DNA from: JAKVCB01 sp963578605 | GTDB taxonomy: Bacteria; Planctomycetota; Planctomycetia; Pirellulales; Lacipirellulaceae | DNA: 48,787 nt | NCBI GenBank assembly: GCA_963578605.1 | Contig: CAUZEA010000037.1 | Span: 1-48,787, forward strand | Reading direction: 5' to 3' | Shown here: piece by piece, positions 1 through 8,388 of the stretch | Layout: the number at the start of each line of letters is the position of its first letter | Numbering within the stretch: the stretch's first letter is position 1 | Notes under the pieces: model-generated | What the model was told of the DNA's origin: nothing | The model's input: the letters and a program-made list of their open reading frames with translations, nothing else | Database searches by the model: none | Made by a program: the position numbers and the translations under genes

Positions 1-829
1 CGGCGTTGTAACTGCAGACGACGTGACTGCCCGGACTCACAATTTGTTTCTGGCCAGCAACGGAAATCTCAAGTGGCGTGGCAAAAGAGAAGGTTTGTGA
101 CTCTGCGAATGGCCGGTCCGTTTGCCATATTGTTGTACCCGTGTTTCGATCAAGGGCAACAATGAAGGCCTTGTCACCACCATCACAATTAAAGACGAGC
201 TGTTCGCCCGATAAAATCGGTGATCCACCATTTCCGTGGACAGGGTCAAATTCCAACGACTGGTTCCGCCAAACAACGCTGCCATTCAGGTCAAGTGCTG
301 CCGTACCCATGGTGCCAAAATGGACGTAAATTCGATCTCCACTGGCAATCGGGGTTGGACTGGCATGACTGTTCTTGGTGTGGGAGCTGCTGCGCGTGCC
401 GACTGGAACGCGAAACACTTCCGCATCCCACACGATCTCTCCAGAGGATGGGTCGAGACAGAGAGTTCGCAGCGACTGCTCTGGCGACTCTTGCTGTTCG
501 GACGTCGCTACGGCAGTTGTCAGAAAAATTTGTCCCCGGTAGATAATTGGTGATGACCAGCCCTTGCCAGGAATTTTCGTCTTCCAGACAACGTTGGACG
601 TGTTATCCCAATGGACTGGCAATCGTTGAGAGTCGGCATGCCCTGCCCCGTCCGGCCCGCGAAATTCTGGCCAGTCGGCGGCCTGACTGTGTGTGAGAGT
701 TAGCCAGCACGACAGCAGCGTCGCGAAGACGGTCATCACCATCCTGGTGCGTCGGCCTGGAAGCGGCAGCAGGGTCCGAACGGTTGAAGTGCGGCAATTC
801 TGGGTTCGCTTTGGTGATCCGACGGTCAT
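1..829 (-). CDS. PQQ-like beta-propeller protein, exported (3' end beyond window)
   Basis: The reading frame is open from the window edge to an ATG whose upstream GGAGGG (plus-strand 833-838) is a possible ribosome binding site at short spacing. An ATG at 742 would give a more usual signal peptide (MVMTVFATLLSCWLTLTHS, then QAAD), so the start is uncertain. After the signal comes WPEFRGPDGAGHAD, VVWKTKIPGKGWSSP, a blade with LCLDPSSGEIVWD, then FGTMGTAALDLNGSVVW and IVALDRNTGTTIWQTDRP. This repeated 'L.D..tG..vW' pattern, opened by 'W..FRGP.G.G', is typical of planctomycete PQQ-repeat (BamB-like) propellers. Such proteins are exported; their ligand is rarely known. About 276 residues are visible and the C-terminal blades are missing. 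It is transcribed divergently from the heme-binding dehydrogenase at 1047. Family call is firm; the biological role is unknown. Confidence 0.85.
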   Translation of the reverse strand, partial: MTVGSPKRTQNCRTSTVRTLLPLPGRRTRMVMTVFATLLSCWLTLTHSQAADWPEFRGPDGAGHADSQRLPVHWDNTSNVVWKTKIPGKGWSSPIIYRGQIFLTTAVATSEQQESPEQSLRTLCLDPSSGEIVWDAEVFRVPVGTRSSSHTKNSHASPTPIASGDRIYVHFGTMGTAALDLNGSVVWRNQSLEFDPVHGNGGSPILSGEQLVFNCDGGDKAFIVALDRNTGTTIWQTDRPFAESQTFSFATPLEISVAGQKQIVSPGSHVVCSYNA

Positions 830-1033
830 TTTCCCTCCGGTGGTCGCTGGCACTTGGACTTGTCAAACCCACGAAGTCGGATGTTGCTTATCCCCTTCGC
901 CCTTTAGGTAATGTATCGTTAAACTTCCTGGCGGAAAAGACAAGCAAGGTGTGGTGCTCTGGTAGGCGTCTAGGATGACAATCTCCCAACCAGGAAATAG
1001 AATAAGGAGGTTAGTCGACATTTCCTCCAAAAG

Positions 1034-1045
1034 CCCCCCCCCCCC
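1034..1045 (+). repeat. 12-C homopolymer at the 5' end of the dehydrogenase gene
   Basis: Twelve consecutive C residues lie immediately before the ATG at 1047. The same frame is open upstream to an ATG at 975, so in that longer version the tract would be coding and encode a proline run. Homopolymers of this length are prone to slippage during replication and to sequencing error. Whether it lies inside or outside the gene depends on the true start. Confidence 0.7.
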
Positions 1046-1046
1046 T

Positions 1047-4000
1047 ATGACGGTCAACTCTTCTTTCAAACCCATCATGCAAGGCAGTTCTTTTGCTTTA
1101 ATTTTGGCCGCAACATCGCTTTTGCTGGCCGAGCAACCGGGCGCAGCGGAACCACCAGAGTGGAGTCTGGTCGAGATTCCTGCCGCCTGGAAAACAATCG
1201 AGAATAAGTCCGGCGCCGAAGACGGCTTTCGGGAATGGTATCGGTGTGTGGTGAAGATTCCGACAGCATGGCGTGGTCAAAAACTCAAGCTGTTTTGCGA
1301 GGCCGTCGACGACGCCCGAGAGGTGTTTTTCAACGGTCAGCTGCTGGGCACCTTGGGGTCGTTCCCGCCCGAGTATCGAAGCGGGCTTGGCAAATCGATG
1401 TGGTTGCCGATCGACGACCGTCACGTCTTGTTTGGCCAGTTGAATGTCGTTGCGATTCGCATCTTTCACAAGCAGGGTCGCACTGGGTTCAACGTGGCAG
1501 CCCCGGTCGTATTCAGCGAGAACGAAGCGATTCGATTGCGCGGGGCATGGGAATCGGTGAGCGGTGACGATTTGCAGTGGGCCAAACTATCGACACGTGA
1601 TCAGGTCAGTCAAAAAGCCATGTTTGCGCAGCTCGACGATGCGCAGCAGGTGACCAAAACCCTGAAAAATCTCGACGACGAAGAAGGTCCTTTGACGGTT
1701 GACGAAACGATAGCAGCCATCGCAACACCCGACGACCTGCAAATTCATGCCGTCCTCGGTGACGATGACATTGGGCAACCGCTGTCATTCAAGTTCGATG
1801 AACGGGGCCGCCTGTGGGTCATGCAATACCTTCAGTACCCCTCACCAGCGGGACTAACCATGGTGAGCCGGGACAAGTTTTTGCGAAGTGTTTACGACCA
1901 GGTACCAGCACCCCCACCACATCACTTTCGAGGTCGTGACAAGATTACGATTCATGAAGACAAAGACCAAGATGGCTACTTCGAGACACAACAAACTTTT
2001 GTCGACGGTCTTAGCCTGGCGACGTCGTTCGCACGCGGGCGCGGGGGCGTTTGGGTGCTCAATCCGCCTTACCTGCTTTTTTACCCTGACCGCGACGAAA
2101 ATGATGTGCCCGATGGCGATCCAGAAGTTCACCTCGAGGGGTTTGGGCTGGAAGACTCGCATGCGGTTGCCAATAGCCTGCGGTGGGGGCCAGACGGTTG
2201 GCTTTACGCCTGTCAGGGGAGCACGGTGACTGCCGGCGTGCGGGCTTACGGCAGTGAAAGCAAGCCGAAACACTCGATGGGACAATTAATCTGGCGGTAC
2301 CATCCAGAAAAACGTCAGTACGAAATTTTTGCCGAGGGAGGCGGTAATGCATTTGGAATAGAGATCGATTCTCGTGGGCGGATCTATTCGGGCCATAATG
2401 CGGGAAACACGCGTGGGTTTCACTATGTCCAGGGAGGGTATTACCAAAGGGGGTTCGGCAAGCATGGTGCCTTGTCAAACCCCTACGCGTTTGGATACTT
2501 TCCGCCGATGAAGCATCCCGACGTGGAGCGATTCTCGCACGATTTTGTGATCTACGAAGATGTGCTTTTGCCCGACTCGTACCATCGCAAACTGTTTGCT
2601 GTGGAACCACTCGCCGGGCGTATTGTCTACAGTCGGTTGCAACCGACTGGATCTACCTTCGCAAGTGACGATGTCGCATACGCGTTCGAATCAAATGACA
2701 AATGGGTTCGTCCCGTTGACATCGACGTTGGCCCCGACGGAGCGATTTATGTCGCCGACTTTTACGAGCAACGGATTGATCACGCCAGCCACCACCAGGG
2801 GCGAGTCCACCGCGCCAGCGGTCGGATTTATCGGCTTGGACCAACCGGGCAGTCCTCCAGCCACCCGATTGTCCAGCAAGACTTGTCGGCTCTTGAAACC
2901 GCAGAACTCATTGGGCGGTTGATGGCTACGACACACCGCTGGGAGGTCGATACGTTGCTGCGTTTGCTCGGAGATCGCCGCGATACCACAGCCATCGAAC
3001 CATTCCAGAAGGCGGTCCACGAAAACGGGCAATTCGCCCTCCGTGCCCTCTGGGGATTACACCTGTGCGGTGGACTAAGCGAACCGCAGGCGCTCAAGTT
3101 GCTGGCACACCCCGACCCCTATGTGCGGCTGTGGACCATCCGACTTGTTTGTGATGATCGCGAAGCCTCGATGCAGATGGCAGAGCAGTTGGCTCAGTTG
3201 GCCCTGGACGAATCGCACGTCGAGGTTCGGTGCCAGTTGGCATGTTCTGCCCGGCGCCTTCCCGCGTCGCAAGGCCTCCAACTGGTCCGCAATTTAGCCC
3301 GACACGATGTCGACACCAAAGATTCTTTCATCCCGCTTTTGCTCTGGTGGGCCATGGAAGAGAAGATCGATTCAGATCCTAAGACGGTCCTCGCGTTGTT
3401 TGACGAACCGGCATTCTGGAAGCTTCCCATGGTCAAGGAGACGATCCTGCCGCGACTGTTACGCCGGTTTGCAGCAACTGGCAGGCGGACCGATCTGGTC
3501 ATATGCGCAAAATTATTGCGGCTTCCCCAATCGCGGCAAAACACCAAGGTGCTACTGGCAGGATTCGAACAGGCGTACCAGGGCCGCTCGCTTGCCGATC
3601 TCCCTGACGAACTGGTTGCTGCGATGGCTGAAGTAGGGGGAGGTTCGCTTGCCTTGCGGTTGCGGCAGGGAAGTCGGCAAGCGATTGACAAAGCCTTGGC
3701 AGTGATTAGCGATGATGAGGCAGCCCTAACAGACCGAATTCAGTACGTCGAAGTGCTTGGCCAGATTCGTTGCCGCGACTGTGTTGTAGAATTGATGGCG
3801 CTATGCGTCGCCGACGTCGACAACAAACTACGCGCCGCTGCCTTGACCGCACTGGGTGAGTTTTCAGACCAGGAAATTGCCAGGCACCTCGTCGAGAATC
3901 TTGGCGACTTTGAGGGCGATACCCTCGAAGTCGTCCAAACATTGCTTGCCAGTCGTCGAGTGTGGACGCTTGAGCTACTCACTGCGGTCGAGCGAGGTGA

Positions 4001-4583
4001 CGTTTCACCCCAACTTGTTACGTTGCCAACCGTACGGAAAATGCTGCTGCATCAAGATGCCCGCGTGGGCCAGCTCGTCAACAAACACTGGGGCAGTATA
4101 GAAGGAGCTCCTACGGCAAAGATGCGGACAGATTTAGAACACTACAAACAGGTCATTGGCCTTGGATCGGGTGATCCGTATGCTGGTAAGAAACTCTACA
4201 TGCGTTCATGTGGGAAGTGCCACAAACTGTTTGAGAGCGGCGGCGAAATCGGACCCGACCTGACCGCGTTTAAGAGAGGTGATTTGCGTTTGATGCTGGT
4301 CAATGTGGTCAATCCCAGCCTGGAGATTCGAGAAGGGTATGAGAATCACGTAATCATTGCCAACAACGGTCGCATTCTCAGTGGGTTGATTGTCGACCAG
4401 GACAGCCAGGTTGTCGTGCTCAAAAGCGCAGACGGTCAGCGAACCGTGATCCCCCGCGACGACATCGAAGACATCACTGCCACAGCCCGGTCGCTCATGC
4501 CCGAGGGTTTGTTGACACCTTTGAATGAGCAGGAAATACGCGATTTATTTGCCTACCTGCGGTCGACCCAGCCCCAACCGTAG
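1047..4583 (+). CDS. PVC-type membrane-bound dehydrogenase with HEAT-like region and C-terminal c-type heme domain
   Basis: A predicted exported oxidoreductase of about 1178 residues. The start at 1047 places a signal peptide at the N-terminus (SSFALILAATSLLLA, then AEPPEW); an ATG at 1077 also fits, and an ATG at 975 would extend it by 24 residues. Order of parts: a beta-sandwich-like N-terminal segment (VFFNGQLLGTLGSFPPEYRS), a propeller-type dehydrogenase domain of the Pirellula/Verrucomicrobium membrane-bound dehydrogenase family (FDERGRLWVMQYLQYP, GPDGWLYACQGST, GNAFGIEIDSRGRIYSGHN, VGPDGAIYVADFYEQ), a long helical HEAT-like section, and a heme-binding domain with C-G-K-C-H near residue 1055, followed by GGEIGPDLTAF and NPSLEIREGYENH. 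The CxxCH implies covalent heme c and electron transfer in the periplasm. The substrate cannot be read; relatives are often near sugar-degradation genes. No partner gene is adjacent. Confidence 0.88.
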   Translation: MTVNSSFKPIMQGSSFALILAATSLLLAEQPGAAEPPEWSLVEIPAAWKTIENKSGAEDGFREWYRCVVKIPTAWRGQKLKLFCEAVDDAREVFFNGQLLGTLGSFPPEYRSGLGKSMWLPIDDRHVLFGQLNVVAIRIFHKQGRTGFNVAAPVVFSENEAIRLRGAWESVSGDDLQWAKLSTRDQVSQKAMFAQLDDAQQVTKTLKNLDDEEGPLTVDETIAAIATPDDLQIHAVLGDDDIGQPLSFKFDERGRLWVMQYLQYPSPAGLTMVSRDKFLRSVYDQVPAPPPHHFRGRDKITIHEDKDQDGYFETQQTFVDGLSLATSFARGRGGVWVLNPPYLLFYPDRDENDVPDGDPEVHLEGFGLEDSHAVANSLRWGPDGWLYACQGSTVTAGVRAYGSESKPKHSMGQLIWRYHPEKRQYEIFAEGGGNAFGIEIDSRGRIYSGHNAGNTRGFHYVQGGYYQRGFGKHGALSNPYAFGYFPPMKHPDVERFSHDFVIYEDVLLPDSYHRKLFAVEPLAGRIVYSRLQPTGSTFASDDVAYAFESNDKWVRPVDIDVGPDGAIYVADFYEQRIDHASHHQGRVHRASGRIYRLGPTGQSSSHPIVQQDLSALETAELIGRLMATTHRWEVDTLLRLLGDRRDTTAIEPFQKAVHENGQFALRALWGLHLCGGLSEPQALKLLAHPDPYVRLWTIRLVCDDREASMQMAEQLAQLALDESHVEVRCQLACSARRLPASQGLQLVRNLARHDVDTKDSFIPLLLWWAMEEKIDSDPKTVLALFDEPAFWKLPMVKETILPRLLRRFAATGRRTDLVICAKLLRLPQSRQNTKVLLAGFEQAYQGRSLADLPDELVAAMAEVGGGSLALRLRQGSRQAIDKALAVISDDEAALTDRIQYVEVLGQIRCRDCVVELMALCVADVDNKLRAAALTALGEFSDQEIARHLVENLGDFEGDTLEVVQTLLASRRVWTLELLTAVERGDVSPQLVTLPTVRKMLLHQDARVGQLVNKHWGSIEGAPTAKMRTDLEHYKQVIGLGSGDPYAGKKLYMRSCGKCHKLFESGGEIGPDLTAFKRGDLRLMLVNVVNPSLEIREGYENHVIIANNGRILSGLIVDQDSQVVVLKSADGQRTVIPRDDIEDITATARSLMPEGLLTPLNEQEIRDLFAYLRSTQPQP

Positions 4584-4692
4584 GTCCCCGTAGTTTCCCG
4601 CAAGTTGTTCGGCGCATGATTTCCCCAGACACCGAGTGTTAAGCGGATTGCTGGGCTTTTCCGGTGAGGCGACAGTTGCCGCTTCCGCAGAC

Positions 4693-4706
4693 AATTGCTA
4701 GCAATT
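4693..4706. promoter_or_regulatory. 14-bp perfect palindrome
   Basis: AATTGCTAGCAATT is its own reverse complement. It lies in the 284-bp gap between the dehydrogenase and the 77-aa membrane protein gene. It could be a dimeric regulator site, but no regulator is encoded nearby and there is no second copy in the gap. Confidence 0.3.
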
Positions 4707-4794
4707 CGGCAGTCGGGTGTTGGAGGCGGTGGGCAACTGCCTGAAAATTACGGTGGCATTAAACCTGGAAGGAGGGTTATCTTTAACTTACCGT

Positions 4795-4820
4795 TGCTTG
4801 TCAGATCGATTTGACAAGCA
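4795..4820. promoter_or_regulatory. Inverted repeat upstream of the small membrane protein gene
   Basis: TGCTTGTCA (4795-4803) and TGACAAGCA (4812-4820) are perfect 9-bp arms around an 8-nt centre, ending 47 nt before the ATG at 4868. There is no U-rich tail, so it is a poor candidate for an intrinsic terminator of the upstream gene. Position and symmetry fit an operator or a 5'-leader stem. Confidence 0.4.
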
Positions 4821-4867
4821 TTGTGAAGCACTTGGTTGACTAAGACAAGAATAACGGAGGCGGTTCG

Positions 4868-5101
4868 ATGCGGAAGTTTCTGGGTTTTCTGGTAATTTTA
4901 GTAGTCGTGCTTGGTGTGATTGGTTTTTCCCGTGGATGGTTTACCTATGCCAGTCAAAAGGGGTCAGGGGGAACCAACATGGAATTGCACATTGATGACC
5001 AAAAAATTAAGGCCGATGTTAAAGGGGCCGGTGAAAAAGTGAAGCAGGGAGTCCAAGAGCTTGAAAAGGATGCTGAAAACGCTCTGCATACCAAGAAATA
5101 G
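4868..5101 (+). CDS. Small membrane-anchored protein with charged helical tail (77 aa)
   Basis: The start has a good ribosome binding site (ACGGAGG about 7 nt upstream). Residues 4-20 (FLGFLVILVVVLGVIGF) form one membrane segment or uncleaved signal anchor. A polar linker follows, then a Lys/Glu-rich amphipathic region (KADVKGAGEKVKQGVQELEK). Similar small anchored proteins with late amphipathic helices are common in planctomycete genomes, but I do not recognise a named family. It sits upstream of the PGPGW remnant and the BON gene, all on the same strand but separated by gaps too long for a tight operon. An envelope role is inferred from topology only. Confidence 0.7.
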   Translation: MRKFLGFLVILVVVLGVIGFSRGWFTYASQKGSGGTNMELHIDDQKIKADVKGAGEKVKQGVQELEKDAENALHTKK

Positions 5102-5533
5102 GCGAGCGCAATTCCGCAACTTTTTTATCCCGACGGTTTGCGAGTCGGATTGCTACCAGGGTCAGGAAAAATCGAGTGCTGCAAGGCACGTCGTCGAACC
5201 AAGAGCTCTCTACCGGGAGACGTCCGGTGTAAATCCTGGATGGCTGTACGCTCGTTGTTTGAATAGCTGTGGTTGCCTTCCCCTGCCGCACTGATGGTGC
5301 TTTGCGGATGACAGCGAGTTCCACCAGGAACACGATGTCTATCCGCCAATTCGAACCGCCAGTCTTGCTTTGCGCAGCGGTCGTTGTGATTGCACCCGCC
5401 TGTTCCCGCGGTAGCTTCCCGCAACTCGTCATAGAGACTAGCTCGTCATTTTCGGTGTGGGGAAAAAGCTGGCATCGAATTGCAACCACGATTACAGTGT
5501 GCGCATCAACGCTGTAGAGGCAGTGGGATCGCA
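5102..5533. other. Gap without a supported gene
   Basis: Short open frames exist on both strands. A plus-strand one starting at an ATG at 5335 has a hydrophobic stretch and a Cys (VVVIAPACS) resembling a lipobox, but it has no ribosome binding site. A 221-codon minus-strand frame crosses this gap and overlaps both flanking genes antisense. I call neither a gene. Confidence 0.5.
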
Positions 5534-5964
5534 ATGGCCAAATGGACCGTCGTCCTTGAAATTCTGTTCTGGGTGACAGTCGGATTGTCGCTTGTTGGAG
5601 TTGTGCTTCTTCCGCTGTTGGTGATTTGTATTCCTGCCGATCACTTTGGTCACCCGAATCGACGACGTGGGTGGACAGGCACAAAAAACATGGGACGACG
5701 CCCCGTTGTCGTGGTTATCAGGAACCTTCTCGCTGCCCCTTATTTCTGGCAGGAACGATCATGCTCTTCACCCCGGGGCAGGGTGCCCTGATGATACTGG
5801 TTGCACTCTCGATCGCGCCCTTTTCCGGTAAAGATCGGATCGCACGACGGATCATTGCACTTCCAGGTGTGCTGGCAACGTTGAACATGATTCGCGTAAT
5901 AGCGGGGAAGCCACCGCTGCAAACGCCGTGGGTAAACGGCCAGGAAAAGACTGGAATTTCCTGA
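5534..5964 (+). pseudogene. PGPGW-type small transmembrane protein, frameshifted
   Basis: The first part (MAKWTVVLEILFWVTVGLSL, then VVLLPLLVICIPADHFGHP and RRPVVVVIRNLLAA) and the second part (LFLAGTIMLFTPGQGALMIL, then IARRIIALPGVLATLNMI and AGKPPLQTP) together match the usual layout of the short PGPGW membrane family: N-terminal hydrophobic helices, a central FTPGQG motif and a basic C-terminal stretch ending in AGKPP. The parts lie in different frames. The change maps to the run of four C at about 5743-5746, where one additional C would restore a continuous protein of about 143 residues. This may be a real deletion or an assembly error. The family has no assigned biochemical function. It shares orientation with the BON gene downstream. 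Confidence 0.7.
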
Positions 5965-6206
5965 CTGCGTTGGTGCCCTGCGGGATCGACTGAAAGTTGG
6001 ACATCTGCACCGCATGGCAACCTGGAGAGCAGGCCGACGGGGCGCAGGTTTTTTCTTATTCTTGTTTCGATTGGTATGCAGTTTGCTAAAACTGTCTGAG
6101 GTACTTTGGCATGCGAACCCTAGCGGTGCACGGTGCGTAACTCTTGGGATCGGATCAATGCCAACGGTACCTTCAAGGATGGCTTAAACCTGAGGAATTT
6201 AAAGGA

Positions 6207-6476
6207 ATGGTAGTTCTTTTCGAAGTGTCGGGCAAATCTGTTGCACCGGGGTTACCGCAACTTCCAGAGCCTGTTAAGGGGGCACTCGGTGCTGCCTTCA
6301 AGTGCACAGACCGGCCCGGGCTGACTTGGGTGAAATGTGAATTTCATGAAGGAATGGCTGTTTTGCGGGGAAGTGTCCCTTCCTATTACATGAAGCAAAC
6401 CGCACAGGAATACGCCAAGCAAATCAAAGGTGTAGAGCAGGTTGTCAACCATTTGGTTGTAAAACCGTCGTCCTAG
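6207..6476 (+). CDS. BON-domain protein (89 aa)
   Basis: The ATG at 6207 is preferred because GAGGA lies 10 nt upstream; a TTG at 6144 would add 21 residues. The C-terminal half (VKCEFHEGMAVLRGSVPSYY, then KQTAQEYAKQIKGVEQVVNH and LVVKP) has the BON pattern: a short strand, 'v.L.G.V.s...k..a...a..v.GV..V.n.l.v'. BON domains are found in OsmY-like and secretin-associated envelope proteins and are thought to bind lipid or membrane surfaces. There is no signal peptide, so this copy may be cytoplasmic or peripheral. The N-terminal 45 residues are not recognised. Confidence 0.8.
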   Translation: MVVLFEVSGKSVAPGLPQLPEPVKGALGAAFKCTDRPGLTWVKCEFHEGMAVLRGSVPSYYMKQTAQEYAKQIKGVEQVVNHLVVKPSS

Positions 6477-6734
6477 AGCAAGCAAACCAACGGTCCTTGC
6501 CTGGACCGCGTATTTTCGGCTGGGCAGGCCTGCTGCTTCTTTGGCCCCCATGTCCGGGAGATCTTTTGCCCCGAAAGGGCCGCTCTGAAGTATCAGAGAG
6601 TCCCAAAATGGGAATTTCAGCGCGTTTATCGCGATGGCTGGGGGAAATTCAAGGCGATTCGTCGGTCTTCAAAATTAAGATGCAATCCTTTGCACCCGGG
6701 CGACGTTCTACGGGCCGCCACGCCGGATCCCACC

Positions 6735-7240
6735 CTACCCATGAGCAAATTGTGCTCGGAGCCGTCTGGCAACTTCCGTGAGGCGAGTTAGCTTTTCGAA
6801 AGCCTCATCAATCGAAGGTGGCTCCCCGAGATCGGGGGCAAATTCGCAATCCGGATTCAAGGCGATGCGTGACGGTTCAATGAGCTCAGCTCCCGCTGCT
6901 GCAATTGCCATAATACCTGCCACTTCCTGGGGCTGCTCAGTTCTTACATCCACCACTCCCATGCCGACCCGCATTGAGTCGGGCAGAAATTTCAAATCGG
7001 AGATATCGCCTGTGTCCTTGTAAGCAAACTCAAGGTTGATCCGGCCAATTTTTGCGTTCGTGAGCCGGGGTAAAACAGGATGGTAACTTCCCGAAACGTC
7101 ACTCATCCGCTTGTATACACTGTGGCAGCAATGCAAATGGACTTCGGCGTTCAACCCCTCGGTAATCATGTTGATACACTCGACCGCCTCGGGTATCTGC
7201 CTGTCGGGATCCCATGGCTGACGTAGCCGATCGTCATGGG
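6735..7240 (-). pseudogene. MetE-like (cobalamin-independent methyltransferase) C-terminal fragment
   Basis: About 165 residues match the C-terminal half of MetE/epoxyalkane-CoM-transferase-type methyltransferases: DPDRQIPEAVECINMI, VHLHCCHSVYKR (metal-ligand region), RINLEFAYKDTGDISDLKFL, VGMGVVDVRTEQPQEV and LNPDCEFAPD. Full proteins are about 340-770 residues and have a long N-terminal part that is absent. The 5' boundary falls exactly where a truncated amidase frame stops, so two unrelated genes have been joined by deletion. The His-x-Cys and late Cys ligands remain, but without the N-terminal part and a proper start the fragment is unlikely to work. Confidence 0.72.
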
Positions 7241-7518
7241 GCACGCCCGGTGGGGAATCCCGCGGTAAACAGCAGATCTTTGATGGCGATCGGCACACCA
7301 TGCAAAAGGCCAGTTGGTTGTCCGGCAGCTTGTGCCTGGTCGAGTCGAGCAGCCGCCTGGAGGGCTTCGCTTTCCAGGACTCGTACGTACGTGTGCAGCT
7401 GACCATCCCGCTGGTGGATGCGGGCCAAAACCTTTTCGGTCACTTCAACCGACGAGATCTCGCCCAGCTTGATTTTCTGCGAAATTATTGTGAGCGACTC
7501 ATAATAGATTGGGTTCAT
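7234..7518 (-). pseudogene. Amidase (GatA-type amidase-signature family) N-terminal fragment
   Basis: The 94 residues starting at an ATG match the N-terminus of amidase-signature enzymes: KLGEISSVEVTEKVLARIHQ, YVRVLESEALQAAARLDQA, then LHGVPIAIKDLLFTAGFPT. The Lys in IKD is the family's catalytic lysine. The Ser-containing core, normally about 60-100 residues further on, is missing. After GFPTG the frame reaches a stop and, in another frame, becomes a MetE-like sequence. Intact relatives are about 450-500 residues. This is the 5' stump of a deleted gene, though its own start and promoter may still be present. Confidence 0.72.
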
Positions 7519-7757
7519 AGTCCTCGGACCTTAACACGGTTCGGGGTCGTGGGGGGGCCCGCCGCTGACAATTCTAGAACCGGCATGTTACGGTGCGAAT
7601 GTCTGGTTTGGCCATCCCCTCCCTGCGAGTTGGCCGGTTAGAATCGGGCAATATGAGTCCGAGAATCTGTATAGAATAGTCGGCGGCGCCGCTGCCCGGG
7701 AAATGTAAAACCCGAGTCTGCGTTGGATTGGAAAACCTGTGTTCGTAACGAAGGAGC

Positions 7758-8222
7758 ATGAAAGTGAGACGATTCAATTCATGTTTGTTGGGGATAATCT
7801 TGAGCTTTCTGGTCGCCACGTCGACAGCCGCCGATGACTCGGATCGCGACGGGGCGCAACCGAGCAGTGATGGCCCGGTGGTCCGTGGGGATGTCGTTAT
7901 CTTAAAAAAGGCGATGACCGAGGGTACATCGATTAACGTCGATGGACTACTGGTTGTTCAGATCTCCGATTCGCAGAGCCACCCGCCGCAGGACATTGTG
8001 GTTAAAGCCTCCTCCGGCAACGCACAAAGCTTGGGCCATGTTCGCGGAGTGCGATCGACCAATAACGGCCAGACACTTTTTGGCGGTGGCTATACCTGGT
8101 ATTTGTTTCGTGCTGTGCGACCAACGAAAATCCTGCAAATCAATGTCAGCTACGTGCCGAATGGAACCCCCGAGCCGACACGTCTCAATCGCACTCATCG
8201 GGTAGAAATCGAAGCCGACTGA
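7758..8222 (+). CDS. Secreted hypothetical protein (154 aa)
   Basis: A clear start (GAAGGAGC directly before the ATG) and a signal peptide (SCLLGIILSFLVATSTAA) support an exported protein. The mature part is acidic at first (DDSDRDGAQPSSDGP), then appears as a single beta-rich domain: VRGDVVILKKAMTEGTSINV, VVQISDSQSHPPQDIVVKAS, GGGYTWYLFRAVRPTKILQI. The GGYTWYLFR loop faintly recalls chagasin-type (I42) inhibitors, but the match is too weak to name. It stands alone, between the amidase/MetE debris and a convergent PEP-CTERM gene. Confidence 0.72.
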   Translation: MKVRRFNSCLLGIILSFLVATSTAADDSDRDGAQPSSDGPVVRGDVVILKKAMTEGTSINVDGLLVVQISDSQSHPPQDIVVKASSGNAQSLGHVRGVRSTNNGQTLFGGGYTWYLFRAVRPTKILQINVSYVPNGTPEPTRLNRTHRVEIEAD

Positions 8223-8388
8223 GTCGGAACGGCACTCGGCCACAGGATCACCAGGTACGCTGGCGGTCGACACACGAAACCAAATCCTTCTGCCGGTGAG
8301 CGAGGCCGTCACTACGGTCCTTGTGTGGGCCGTGGTGAACCCGGGTTGTCTGCAAAATAGTGGGCAGGAAATTTGGGCCTACCACAGA

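Noticed and set aside
5335..5517. Small lipoprotein-like frame (VVVIAPACS)
   Set aside because: Pro at the lipobox -2 position is atypical, there is no ribosome binding site and no downstream domain.
5019..5684. 221-codon minus-strand frame
   Set aside because: Overlaps two better supported plus-strand genes antisense, with random-looking composition.
5740..5750. Programmed frameshift in the PGPGW gene
   Set aside because: The bases do not form a standard slippery heptamer in the zero frame, and no stimulatory stem is evident; a one-base indel explains it more simply.
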